From an uncultured Clostridia bacterium (GTDB lineage Bacteria; Bacillota; Clostridia; Christensenellales; Borkfalkiaceae): a DNA stretch of 64,000 bases. The translations under genes were made by a program, and so were the position numbers. Below, piece by piece: positions 44,079 to 52,549 of the stretch. The first letter of the stretch is position 1. The number at the start of each line of letters is the position of its first letter. The notes under the pieces were generated by a model that was given only the letters and a program-made list of their open reading frames with translations, did not search any database and had not been told where the DNA came from. The stretch spans positions 19,151-83,150 of the forward strand of contig CALVTT010000001.1 in NCBI GenBank assembly GCA_944363045.1, written 5' to 3'.

Positions 44079-45389
44079 ATGGATCTTTCTCCCAAACAGA
44101 TCGTAAACGAACTCAATAAGCACATCGTGGGGCAGGACGAAGCCAAAAAGGCGGTCGCCATCGCCCTTCGCAACCGCTACCGCCGCTCGCAACTCTCCCC
44201 CGAGATGCGCGAGGAGATCACGCCCAAGAACATCATCATGAAGGGTCCCACGGGCGTGGGCAAGACGGAGATCGCAAGAAGGCTCGCAAAGCTCGTCAAG
44301 GCCCCCTTCATCAAGGTGGAGGCCACCAAGTACACCGAAGTCGGCTATGTCGGCAAGGACGTCGAGGGCATGGTGCGCGACCTTGTGGAGAGCGCCGTGC
44401 GCCTTGTCAAGGACGAAAAGGCGGCGGAAGTGTCCGTCAAAGCCACGGCGGCTGCCGAACAGCGCGTCGTCAAAATTTTGGCGGAATTCAAAAAGGCCGA
44501 CCGCGGCGAGACCCCGCGCGAAGTGTTTGAAGCCAACCTTCTCGACTCCCTCAGAAAGGGCGTCTTCAACGACCTCGTGGTCGAGGCGGACGTAAGAGAC
44601 GAGCCCAAGACGATGGAGCTCGTGCCGGGCGGTGCCGCCATCAACTTGGGCTCCATCTTCGGCGAGATGCTGCCGCCCAAAAAGAAGCGCCGCAAGATCG
44701 CCGTCAAGGAACTTTTGAAGCTCTTCCTCGCCGAGGAGAGCGATAAGCTCATCGACAACGACGCCGTCGAGGAGGAGGCGGTGCGCCGCGCCGAGAACGA
44801 CGGCATCATCTTCATCGACGAGATCGATAAGATCGCCGCCAAGGGCAACACGGGCGGGGCGGACGTCTCGCGCGAGGGCGTCCAGCGCGACATCCTGCCC
44901 ATCGTCGAGGGCAGCACGGTGATGACCAAGTACGGGCCCGTCAAGACGGACTATATGCTCTTCATTGCGGCGGGCGCCTTCCACGTTGCCCGCGTCGAGG
45001 ACCTCATCCCCGAGCTCCAAGGGCGCTTCCCCGTCTCCGTCGAGCTCACCCCTCTCACCAAAGAGGACTTTGTCAACATCCTCACGAGCACGGAGCATTC
45101 CTTAACGCGGCAGTACGCGGTGCTCCTTGCCGTCGACAACATCGACTTAAAATTCACGCCCGACGCCATCGAAGCCATCGCCGAGATCTCCGAGGAGATC
45201 AACATGACGAGCGAGGACATCGGCGCGCGCCGCCTGCATACGGTGATGGAATACCTGCTTGAAGACATCTCCTTCAACGCGGGCGGCGGGGACTATCCCA
45301 TCGTCACGGTGGAGATCGACCGCAAGTACGTCGAGGAGCATCTTGCGAAGATCACCAAGAACCGCGATCTGAAAAAGTACGTCCTGTAA
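44079..45389 (+). CDS. hslU: HslU (ClpY) unfoldase ATPase
   Basis: HslU unfolds substrates and feeds them to HslV. The 436-aa AAA+ protein has the P-loop GPTGVGKTE (about 56-64), the pore loop sequence YTEVGYVGKDVE, an I-domain (about 110-230, shorter than in E. coli) and Walker B GIIFIDEIDKI. The C-terminus ends KKYVL, close to the tail that inserts into HslV. AGGAGG precedes the ATG. Confidence 0.97.
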   Translation: MDLSPKQIVNELNKHIVGQDEAKKAVAIALRNRYRRSQLSPEMREEITPKNIIMKGPTGVGKTEIARRLAKLVKAPFIKVEATKYTEVGYVGKDVEGMVRDLVESAVRLVKDEKAAEVSVKATAAAEQRVVKILAEFKKADRGETPREVFEANLLDSLRKGVFNDLVVEADVRDEPKTMELVPGGAAINLGSIFGEMLPPKKKRRKIAVKELLKLFLAEESDKLIDNDAVEEEAVRRAENDGIIFIDEIDKIAAKGNTGGADVSREGVQRDILPIVEGSTVMTKYGPVKTDYMLFIAAGAFHVARVEDLIPELQGRFPVSVELTPLTKEDFVNILTSTEHSLTRQYAVLLAVDNIDLKFTPDAIEAIAEISEEINMTSEDIGARRLHTVMEYLLEDISFNAGGGDYPIVTVEIDRKYVEEHLAKITKNRDLKKYVL

Positions 45390-45405
45390 GGCGGCAGGGG
45401 GGGAT

Positions 45406-45876
45406 ATGACGAAGGAACAGTTCAAAGAGCTTGAAAAGCGCGCCAAGTCGGGCGATGCGGTGGCGGAATACGATTTGGGCGTTGCCTATCAGCGCGGCGA
45501 CGGCGTCAAGGCAGACTTGAAGCGCGCCGTCGTCTGGTGGAAGAAGTCGGCGGAGGCGGGCTATGCCCTCGCCGAGTACAACCTCGCCGTCGCGTATCAG
45601 CGCGGGCTGGGGGTCAAAGAGGACTTGAAGCTCGCCGTCCGTTACTATACGAGCGCGGCGGAAAAGCACTTCGGCCCCGCCGAGTACAACCTCGGCTTCT
45701 GCTACTTTAACGGCAGCGGCGTGGAAAGAGACCCCAAGCGCGCTCTCTTTTGGTGGAACAGCGCGCTCTCGCACGGGTTCCAAAAGGCGGGCGAGGCCAT
45801 CGGCAAGTTCGCCGCGCGCCTCATGCAGGCGGAAGAGGAGAGAGAACAGCAAAGCAAAAAGGAGCAGCATTCATGA
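45406..45876 (+). CDS. Sel1-repeat (TPR-like) protein
   Basis: The 156-aa protein consists mostly of three Sel1 repeats of about 36 residues (roughly 19-54, 55-90 and 91-126). They share AEYNLGVAYQRGDGV, D-LKRAV and W-KSAAE patterns. The C-terminus is charged (EEEREQQSKK). Such repeats mediate protein contacts; no catalytic motif is present and there is no signal peptide. It sits where codY often follows hslU in other Firmicutes. It overlaps hisS by 4 nt. The partner is unknown. Confidence 0.85.
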   Translation: MTKEQFKELEKRAKSGDAVAEYDLGVAYQRGDGVKADLKRAVVWWKKSAEAGYALAEYNLAVAYQRGLGVKEDLKLAVRYYTSAAEKHFGPAEYNLGFCYFNGSGVERDPKRALFWWNSALSHGFQKAGEAIGKFAARLMQAEEEREQQSKKEQHS

Positions 45877-47135
45877 TCCAGGCACCCAAGGGGACAAAGG
45901 ATATTTTGCCCCGCGACGTATATCTGTGGCACCACATCGAGGAGGCGGCAAGAAAGACCGCTAAAACCTACGCCTTCAAGGAAATAAGAACGCCCGTCTT
46001 TGAACACACCGAGCTCTTTGTGCGCGGCGTGGGCGACACGACGGACATCGTCAACAAGGAGATGTACACCTTCCTCGACAAAGGGGGCAGGAGCATCACC
46101 CTGCGCCCCGAGGGCACGGCGGGCGTGGCGCGCGCCTTTATCGAGAACGGCCTCATGAGCGGGGCGCTGCCCGCCAAGATGTACTATTTCATCTCCGCCT
46201 TCCGCTACGAGCGCCCGCAGGCGGGCAGGCTGCGCGAATTTCATCAGTTCGGCTGCGAGCTCTACGGCGCTGCCTCGCCCGAAGCGGACGCCGAAGTCAT
46301 CTCCCTTGCCGACAGTTTTCTGCGCTCGCTCGGCCTCAAAGAGGTGGTGCTCCGCCTCAATTCCATCGGCTGCAAGAGCTGCCGTGCCGCCTATCATGCA
46401 GCACTCAAAGAGTATTTCCGCCCTCACCTTCAAGAGATGTGCGCCGACTGCAACGCCCGCTTTGAAAAGAACCCCATGCGGATGCTCGACTGCAAGGAGG
46501 AAAAGTGCCGCGCGTTGACGGCGGGCGCGCCGAAAATTTTAGACTTCCTCTGCGACGACTGCAGAGCGCACTTCGAGGAAGTCAAGCGCCTCCTCGACGA
46601 GGCGGGCGTCAAATATACCGTCGATCCTTCCATTGTGCGCGGGCTCGACTATTACAGCCGCACCGTCTTTGAATTTGTGACGAAAGCCGCGGGCGCGCAG
46701 GGCACGGTGCTCGGCGGCGGCAGATACGATACCCTGCTCGAACAGATGGGCTCTAAACCGCTGCCCGCCGTGGGCTTTGCCGTGGGCATGGAGCGGCTCC
46801 TCATGGTGATGGCGGCAGAGAATGCGCCCGTACCCGCGGAGAAAGGGGTCGCCTGCTATCTTGCGGGCATGGACGGGGAGAGCCGCAAGAAGGCCTTCGT
46901 GCTCGCCTCTGCGCTCAGGCGGGAGGGCATCTCCTCGGAGACAGACCTTATGGAGCGCTCCTTAAAGGCGCAGTTCAAGTATGCCGACAAGATGGGCGCG
47001 CGCTTTGTGGCGGTCATCGGGGCGGACGAGCTCGCCGCGGGCGAGGCGCAGGTCAAGGACATGAGGGACTCTTCGTCCGAACGGGTGAAATTTGAGGACC
47101 TTTGCACATACTTAAAACAAAAAACGGAGGAATAA
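45873..47135 (+). CDS. hisS: histidyl-tRNA synthetase
   Basis: HisRS charges tRNA-His. The 420-aa class II synthetase has motif 1 near the N-terminus ([17 protein letters not shown] start), motif 2 [20 protein letters not shown] (about 108-127), the histidine-specific [13 protein letters not shown] and GGGRYDTL, and the C-terminal anticodon domain. ATG 45873 overlaps the Sel1 gene stop. aspS, the usual neighbour in Firmicutes, is absent. Confidence 0.97.
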   Translation: MIQAPKGTKDILPRDVYLWHHIEEAARKTAKTYAFKEIRTPVFEHTELFVRGVGDTTDIVNKEMYTFLDKGGRSITLRPEGTAGVARAFIENGLMSGALPAKMYYFISAFRYERPQAGRLREFHQFGCELYGAASPEADAEVISLADSFLRSLGLKEVVLRLNSIGCKSCRAAYHAALKEYFRPHLQEMCADCNARFEKNPMRMLDCKEEKCRALTAGAPKILDFLCDDCRAHFEEVKRLLDEAGVKYTVDPSIVRGLDYYSRTVFEFVTKAAGAQGTVLGGGRYDTLLEQMGSKPLPAVGFAVGMERLLMVMAAENAPVPAEKGVACYLAGMDGESRKKAFVLASALRREGISSETDLMERSLKAQFKYADKMGARFVAVIGADELAAGEAQVKDMRDSSSERVKFEDLCTYLKQKTEE

Positions 47136-47139
47136 TGCA

Positions 47140-47466
47140 ATGTCAAAGAACGTAAGAGAGATCAAGGGCGAAGAGCTTGTAAAGCTCGTGAACGAGGGCA
47201 AGACCGTCGTGTGCGACTTCTGGGCGACCTGGTGCGGCCCCTGCCGTATGCTCGCGCCCGTGCTCGACAAGGTCGCGGAAGAGTTTGCAGGAAAAGCCGA
47301 GTTCGTCAAGGTGGACGTCGACGAGAACGGCGCCGTGGCGCAGCAGATGGGCATCATGTCCATCCCCGACGTCTATATCTTCGAGGGCGGCAAAGTCAAG
47401 ACGCATCAGCTGGGCTACGTTCCCGAAAGCGCGATGCGCGAGTTTTTGAAGGCAAATCTGAAATAA
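47140..47466 (+). CDS. trxA: thioredoxin
   Basis: The 108-aa protein has the active site WCGPC (31-35), the buried aspartate (D26 in VCDFWATW) and the cis-proline in IMSIPDVYIF. These are the features of a standard cytosolic thioredoxin that reduces protein disulfides. It is 4 nt after hisS and ends the operon at a clear terminator. No thioredoxin reductase gene is in the window. Confidence 0.96.
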   Translation: MSKNVREIKGEELVKLVNEGKTVVCDFWATWCGPCRMLAPVLDKVAEEFAGKAEFVKVDVDENGAVAQQMGIMSIPDVYIFEGGKVKTHQLGYVPESAMREFLKANLK

Positions 47467-47475
47467 GTTCACGAG

Positions 47476-47506
47476 CTTCCCCCGGAGCCTTCCGGGGGAA
47501 GTTTTT
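47476..47506 (+). terminator. terminator after trxA
   Basis: CTTCCCCCGGA pairs perfectly with TCCGGGGGAAG across a 4-nt loop, followed by five T residues. Confidence 0.92.
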
Positions 47507-47537
47507 GCGTGCGGCGGGGCGGTTCCCGCGCAAACAG

Positions 47538-47566
47538 TTGCCTTTTGCGGCGAAGTGTGATACAAT
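47538..47566 (+). promoter_or_regulatory. promoter of glyA
   Basis: TTGCCT (47538-47543) and TACAAT (47561-47566) are 17 nt apart, 30 nt before ATG 47597. Confidence 0.75.
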
Positions 47567-47596
47567 GAAAGAAATTTTCACGCCAAGGAGAAGTCT

Positions 47597-48847
47597 ATGA
47601 TCGATCTGAGCTGTATCCGCAATGCCGATCCCGAGCTTTGCGCCGCCATGGAGCAGGAACTTGCCCGCCAGCGGGGCAACCTCGAACTCATCGCCAGCGA
47701 GAACATCGTCTCGCCCGCCGTCATGGCAGCGATGGGGAGCCATCTCACCAACAAGTACGCCGAAGGCTATCCCGGCAAGCGCTACTACGGCGGCTGTCAG
47801 TTCGTCGACATCGCCGAAGACCTCGCGCGCGACCGTCTGAAGCAAATTTTCGGCTGCGATCACTGCAACGTGCAGCCGCACAGCGGCGCGCAGGCCAACT
47901 TCGCCGTCTATTTCGCGATGTTGAAGCCCGGCGATACCATCATGGGCATGAACCTCTCCCACGGCGGGCACTTAACGCACGGCTCGCCCGCCAACATCTC
48001 GGGCACTTACTTCAACATCGTCCCTTACGGCGTTTCCGCCGAAACGGAGACCATCGACTACGACGAGATGGAGAAGATCGCTTTGGAGTGCAAGCCGAAG
48101 ATGATCGTCTCGGGCGCCAGCGCCTATCCCCGCATCATCGACTTCGCGCGCATCCGCGCCATCTGCGACAAGGTGGGGGCTCTGATGATGGTGGACATCG
48201 CCCACATCGCAGGGCTCGTCGCCGCGGGGCTGCATCCCAACCCCGTGCCCTATGCCGACTTCGTGACGACGACCACGCACAAGACGCTGCGCGGCCCGCG
48301 CGGGGGCGTCATCATGTGCAAGGAGCAGTATGCGAAGGCCATCGATAAAGCCGTCTTCCCCGGCACGCAGGGCGGGCCTTTGATGCACGTCATCGCCGCT
48401 AAGGCCGTCGCCTTCAAGGAGGCGCTCTCCCCCGAATTCAAGGAGTATCAGGCGCAGATCGTCAAGAACGCCGCCGCCATGGCTGCGCGCTTTACGGAGA
48501 ACGGCGTGCGCCTCGTTTCGGGCGGCACGGACAACCACCTCATGCTCGTCGACCTTCGCAAGGAGAACATGACGGGCAAGGAGCTGGAAAAGCTCCTCGA
48601 TGAGGCGCACATCACCGCCAACAAGAACACCATCCCCTTCGAGACGACGTCGCCCTTCATCACGAGCGGCGTGCGCATCGGAACGCCCGCCATCACCTCG
48701 CGCGGGATGAAGGAAGGGGAGGCCGTGGAGATCGCCGACCTCGTCACCGAAGTCATCCGCCGCCGCGAAGAGGCAGTGCCCTCCGTTTCGGAGCGCGTTG
48801 CCGCCCTCTGCGCCAAGTTCCCCATCTACGAGAACGATATCCTCTGA
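47597..48847 (+). CDS. glyA: serine hydroxymethyltransferase
   Basis: GlyA interconverts serine and glycine with tetrahydrofolate. The 416-aa PLP enzyme has LIASENIVS near residue 30, the [15 protein letters not shown] signature, the PLP lysine in [14 protein letters not shown] (about residue 226) and the C-terminal [20 protein letters not shown] precedes the ATG. It supplies one-carbon units used by TrmFO and others. Confidence 0.98.
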   Translation: MIDLSCIRNADPELCAAMEQELARQRGNLELIASENIVSPAVMAAMGSHLTNKYAEGYPGKRYYGGCQFVDIAEDLARDRLKQIFGCDHCNVQPHSGAQANFAVYFAMLKPGDTIMGMNLSHGGHLTHGSPANISGTYFNIVPYGVSAETETIDYDEMEKIALECKPKMIVSGASAYPRIIDFARIRAICDKVGALMMVDIAHIAGLVAAGLHPNPVPYADFVTTTTHKTLRGPRGGVIMCKEQYAKAIDKAVFPGTQGGPLMHVIAAKAVAFKEALSPEFKEYQAQIVKNAAAMAARFTENGVRLVSGGTDNHLMLVDLRKENMTGKELEKLLDEAHITANKNTIPFETTSPFITSGVRIGTPAITSRGMKEGEAVEIADLVTEVIRRREEAVPSVSERVAALCAKFPIYENDIL

Positions 48848-48893
48848 GACGGATCGTCGGGTCTGCTTGAAAATAACCGCATGATGCGATCAT

Positions 48894-49005
48894 AAGGGGA
48901 ATGATGTCTCCCCGCAGGGCTGTTTCGGCATTGCCGCCGAACTCCCTCGAACCGCTGAAAAAGCTGATGACGTCTGCGTAGTTACGCGGAGCATCGGCTT
49001 TTTTT
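48894..49005 (+). promoter_or_regulatory. fluoride riboswitch (crcB motif) with overlapping terminator
   Basis: The aptamer contains AAGGGGAATGATGTCTCCCC and, after an extra hairpin (about 48913-48948), AACCGCTGAAAAAGCTGATG followed by ACGTCTGC. GATGTC (48903-48908) can pair with GACGTC (48969-48974) to make the long-range helix of the fold. The terminator uses the same 3' part: 48962-48979 pairs with 48984-48999, then seven T residues. Fluoride binding should thus prevent termination. Confidence 0.87.
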
Positions 49006-49027
49006 CTGTTCCGCGAAGGAGAATGCA

Positions 49028-50233
49028 ATGGAACTGTTACCCTCTTTGGCTCTCATCTGTCTTTCGGCATTGCTTTTGGGGTCGCTTTGCGCCAAGATCA
49101 AGCTTCCGCCCCTTCTGGGAATGCTCATCGTCGGCATCGTGCTGGGACCGTATGTGCTCGGTCTCATCTCGCCCGATATCCTGCACCTCTCGCCCGACCT
49201 CAGGGAGATCGCCCTCATCATCATACTCATGCGGGCGGGGCTCAACCTCGATCTCAAGGATCTCAAAAAGAACGGCAGGTCGGCGGTCATGCTCTGCTTT
49301 GTGCCTGCCACGGCGGAAATTTTGGCGTATCTCCTCTTCGGCACGCTCATTTTGCAGCTTTCTTTGCTCGATGCCGCCATTCTCGGCTGTGTGATGGCGG
49401 CGGTCTCGCCCGCCGTGGTGGTGCCGCGCATGCTGCGCCTCAAGGAGGAGCGCCTCGGCACGGATAAGGGCATCCCCGATATGATCATGGCGGGCGCTTC
49501 GGCGGACGACGTGTTTGTCATCGTGCTCTTTACTTCCTTCACGGCGATGGCGGGCGGGGGCGCATTCTCCTTTCATATCGTCTGGCAGGTGCCCGTCTCC
49601 ATCCTGCTCGGCATTGCCGCGGGCGCGGGAATGGGGGCGCTTATTGCCCTCTTTGTAAAGCGGGTGCATATGCGCGACAGTATTAAAGTTATCCTGCTGC
49701 TTTGCTTCTCCTTTCTCTTTGTAGCGCTGGAGGATGCGATCGAAGCACGGGTGCCTTTTTCGGGGCTGCTCGCCGTCATTGCCTTCGGGGCGGCGTTTTA
49801 TGCCCTTCACCGCGTGTGCGCGGGGAGGCTTTCGGCAAAGTTCTCCCGCCTTTGGGTGTTCGCGGAGATCCTGCTCTTCGTGCTGGTGGGAGCGGAGGTC
49901 GATCTTTCCTATGCGCTGCGCAGCTTCGGTCCCATCCTTGCGGTCATCTTCCTCGCGTTGTTTGTGCGCATGGGCGGCGTCTTTTTGTGCGTCCTCGGCT
50001 CCCGCCTGAGCGGAAGGGAGCGCCTTTTCTGCATGGCGGCTTATACGCCCAAGGCCACCGTGCAGGCCGCGATCGGCGCCATCCCGCTTTCGATGGGGCT
50101 CGCCTGCGGACAGACCGTGCTCACGGCAGCCGTGCTCGCCATCCTCATCACCGCGCCCCTCGGGGCGTTCCTCACCGATCTTCTTGCCCCGCGCCTGCTG
50201 CAAAGGGAAGGGATCGCGGCGCCCGCTGTCTGA
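49028..50233 (+). CDS. CPA-family cation/proton antiporter, fluoride-regulated
   Basis: The 401-aa protein has about 12 membrane helices. Its core carries AGASADDVFVIVLFT (about residues 157-171), the DD motif of electrogenic CPA2-type exchangers, plus PPLLGMLIVGIVLGP at the N-terminus as in KefB/NapA relatives. There is no C-terminal nucleotide-binding domain. The upstream fluoride riboswitch suggests a role in fluoride tolerance, as known for antiporters in such regulons. Whether it exports cations, or aids fluoride handling directly, is open. Confidence 0.85.
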   Translation: MELLPSLALICLSALLLGSLCAKIKLPPLLGMLIVGIVLGPYVLGLISPDILHLSPDLREIALIIILMRAGLNLDLKDLKKNGRSAVMLCFVPATAEILAYLLFGTLILQLSLLDAAILGCVMAAVSPAVVVPRMLRLKEERLGTDKGIPDMIMAGASADDVFVIVLFTSFTAMAGGGAFSFHIVWQVPVSILLGIAAGAGMGALIALFVKRVHMRDSIKVILLLCFSFLFVALEDAIEARVPFSGLLAVIAFGAAFYALHRVCAGRLSAKFSRLWVFAEILLFVLVGAEVDLSYALRSFGPILAVIFLALFVRMGGVFLCVLGSRLSGRERLFCMAAYTPKATVQAAIGAIPLSMGLACGQTVLTAAVLAILITAPLGAFLTDLLAPRLLQREGIAAPAV

Positions 50234-50250
50234 AAATTTGACGCGTCCCG

Positions 50251-50279
50251 TTGACAAGTTCTTCGGGGCGTGTTATAAT
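50251..50279 (+). promoter_or_regulatory. consensus promoter of the marR-ABC operon
   Basis: TTGACA (50251-50256) and TATAAT (50274-50279) are both perfect and 17 nt apart. Confidence 0.92.
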
Positions 50280-50287
50280 GTATTATC

Positions 50288-50316
50288 GTTGCGCGCGCAA
50301 CCGTTGCGGACGCAAG
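50288..50316. promoter_or_regulatory. probable MarR operator (tandem inverted repeats)
   Basis: GTTGCGCGCGCAAC (50288-50301) is a perfect palindrome. A related imperfect site, GTTGCGGACGCAAG (50303-50316), follows directly. Both share TTGC and GCAA half-sites and lie right at the expected transcription start, a fitting place for autorepression by the MarR protein encoded next. Confidence 0.65.
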
Positions 50317-50359
50317 CAGTTTTTGGCGCCGCCTCGTTTTGGGCGGTGGGGGAGGAGCA

Positions 50360-50788
50360 ATGAAATTCATGAAGAACATCCAGCTCATCGCGCGGAGCGC
50401 AGATATGTTCCGCGAAGAGGAGCTGAAAAATCTGAATATCGGCGGCTGCCGGGCGAAGTACCTTTTGGCGGTCGCGCGCGAGCCCGGCATCTCGCAGGAG
50501 GAGCTCTCGCGTACGCTCTTTGTCAACAAGAGCAATGTGGCGCGGCAGATCGAAGCGCTGGAAAAGGCGGGCTTTGTGCGGCGGGAGGAGAACGAGCGCG
50601 ACCGAAGGGCGGTGCTCGTCTATCCCACGGAGCAGCTCGAAAGGGCGCTGCCGCGCATCCGCGAAGTGCTCGCTGCCTGGCGCGCTCTCGTCACCGAAGG
50701 GTTCAGCGAGGAGGAGCGGGAGACGCTCGCCCGCCTGACGGGCAAGATGGTCGAAAGCGCCCGCCGCTATATGGAGGGCAGGAAATGA
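50360..50788 (+). CDS. MarR-family transcriptional regulator
   Basis: The 142-aa protein has the MarR winged-helix core: the recognition region ISQEELSRTLFVNKSNVARQIEAL (about 43-66) and the wing VRREENERDRRAVLVYPTE (about 71-89), where DRR is strongly conserved. GGAGGAGC precedes ATG 50360. It overlaps the first ABC gene by 4 nt. The arrangement points to a repressor of its own multidrug-type exporter. The inducer is unknown. Confidence 0.92.
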   Translation: MKFMKNIQLIARSADMFREEELKNLNIGGCRAKYLLAVAREPGISQEELSRTLFVNKSNVARQIEALEKAGFVRREENERDRRAVLVYPTEQLERALPRIREVLAAWRALVTEGFSEEERETLARLTGKMVESARRYMEGRK

Positions 50789-52482
50789 AGCGCACCCTCG
50801 GCTATCTGAAGCCCTATGCGGGCAGGACGGCGCTCGCCCTTGTCACCAAGACGGCGGGCAGCATCTCCGAGCTCGTCCTTCCCTATCTGCTCTCCTATAT
50901 CATCGACGAGCTCACGCCCTTAAAGAACGAGCCTGCCGTCTGGATCGCGGGCGGCATCATGCTCTTTTTCTCACTTTTAGCGCTCTTTGGCAATATCGCC
51001 GCCAACCGCCTCTCGGCGCTCGTCGCGGGGGCGATGACGCGGGCGCTGCGGCACGACCTCTTCCGCAAGACGAGCTACTTGAAGTGCAGCCAGGTGGACG
51101 AGGTGACCGTGCCGTCGCTCATCTCCCGCCTCACTTCCGATACCTACTACGTCAACCAGATGGTGGCGCGCACCATGCGCATGGGGGTACGGGCGCCCAT
51201 CCTGCTGGCGGGCGGGCTGCTCTTTTGCTTTTTGCTCAACGCGCGGCTGGCGCTCGTGCTCGTCGCGGTCATCCCCGTCGTCGCCGTGCCGCTCTATTTT
51301 ATTACGAGGAAGAGCGTCCCAATGTATCTCGCCGTGCAGAAAAACGGCGACCGCATGGTGCGCACCGTGCAGGAGGACATCACGGGCATCCGCGTTATAA
51401 AGGCGCTCTCGCGGACGGAGCGCGAGAGCGAAAAGTTCGGCGGCATCGCCTCCGACGTCGCCTCCTCCGAGTTCCGCGCCCAAAGGGTGATGTCGCTCAC
51501 CAATCCCTTGACTTCGCTCATCCTCAACTTGGGGCTTGTGGCGGTCATCGTGGCGGGCGCCTTCCTTTCCGCCGAGGCGGGCGACGTGACGGGCTTTTTG
51601 ACTTACTTCATCATCGTGCTCAACGCCATGCTGGGCATCTCGCGCATCTTCGTGGTGCTCTCGCGCGGGGCGGCGTCGGCGGAGCGCATCGAAAGCATCC
51701 TCGCCCTCGACGAGCGCGAGGAGGTGGGGGACTATCCCGCGGGCGACCCTGCCTTCGCGGTGGAGTTTCGCGGCGTCTCCTTCTCCTACGGCGGAGAAAA
51801 GGAGCATTTAACAAATATCTCCGTTGCCTTAAAGAAGGGAGGCTCGCTCGGCATCATCGGGCCGACGGGCTGCGGCAAATCGACGGTCGTCAACCTGCTG
51901 CTGCGCCTTTACGACGTCTCGGCGGGCGCGGTGTATGTGGACGGCGCGGACGTGCGCTCCCTTCCCGCCGATGTCCTGCGCAAAAAGTTCGGCGCCGTCT
52001 TTCAGAACGGCTATCTGATGGCGGCGAGCATCCGCGAGAACATCGACTACGGCAGAGGGCTTTCCGAGGAGGCGATCAAAAAGGCGGCGCGCTCAGCGCA
52101 GGCGGAGGAGTTCATCAAGGAGCTCCCCGATGGGTACGATCACGACCTCGCTGAGAAGGCGGGCAACCTTTCGGGCGGGCAGAAACAGCGGCTGCTCATC
52201 GCGCGGGCGCTTGCGGGCGCGCCCGAGATCGTCGTCCTCGACGACAGCTCCTCCGCCCTCGACTATGCGACGGACGCGGCGCTGCGCAGGGCATTGCAGC
52301 AAGAATACGCGGGCACGACGCGCATCGTGGTGGCGCAGCGGGTGAGTTCGGTCAAAAACTGCGGCCTCATCCTCGTCATGGAGGACGGCGGTGTGACGGG
52401 CATGGGCACGCATGAGGAGCTGATGAAGACGTGTAAAGAGTACCGCGCCATTGCCGAGACGCAGATGGGGGAGGCCGTTTGA
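50785..52482 (+). CDS. ABC exporter half-transporter 1 (degenerate catalytic site)
   Basis: The 565-aa protein has six membrane helices (to about residue 315) and a nucleotide-binding domain with P-loop GPTGCGKST, a canonical signature LSGGQKQRL and a Walker B that ends in LDD instead of LDE. The switch histidine is Gln (VVAQRVSS). These changes are those of the non-catalytic half of heterodimeric exporters such as BmrCD or TM287/288. The partner gene follows 67 nt later. ATG 50785 overlaps marR. The substrate is unknown, probably a drug or lipid-like compound. Confidence 0.9.
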   Translation: MKRTLGYLKPYAGRTALALVTKTAGSISELVLPYLLSYIIDELTPLKNEPAVWIAGGIMLFFSLLALFGNIAANRLSALVAGAMTRALRHDLFRKTSYLKCSQVDEVTVPSLISRLTSDTYYVNQMVARTMRMGVRAPILLAGGLLFCFLLNARLALVLVAVIPVVAVPLYFITRKSVPMYLAVQKNGDRMVRTVQEDITGIRVIKALSRTERESEKFGGIASDVASSEFRAQRVMSLTNPLTSLILNLGLVAVIVAGAFLSAEAGDVTGFLTYFIIVLNAMLGISRIFVVLSRGAASAERIESILALDEREEVGDYPAGDPAFAVEFRGVSFSYGGEKEHLTNISVALKKGGSLGIIGPTGCGKSTVVNLLLRLYDVSAGAVYVDGADVRSLPADVLRKKFGAVFQNGYLMAASIRENIDYGRGLSEEAIKKAARSAQAEEFIKELPDGYDHDLAEKAGNLSGGQKQRLLIARALAGAPEIVVLDDSSSALDYATDAALRRALQQEYAGTTRIVVAQRVSSVKNCGLILVMEDGGVTGMGTHEELMKTCKEYRAIAETQMGEAV

Positions 52483-52549
52483 GGAGCATTCATCGGCTGA
52501 ATACTATGTCGCCCTTGCGTGCAGCTACCCTTTGAACGGATAGAAAATT

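Noticed and set aside
43059-45098. A 679-codon minus-strand frame opposite trmFO, hslV and hslU
   Set aside because: It is a shadow of three well-supported genes and shows no recognisable domain.
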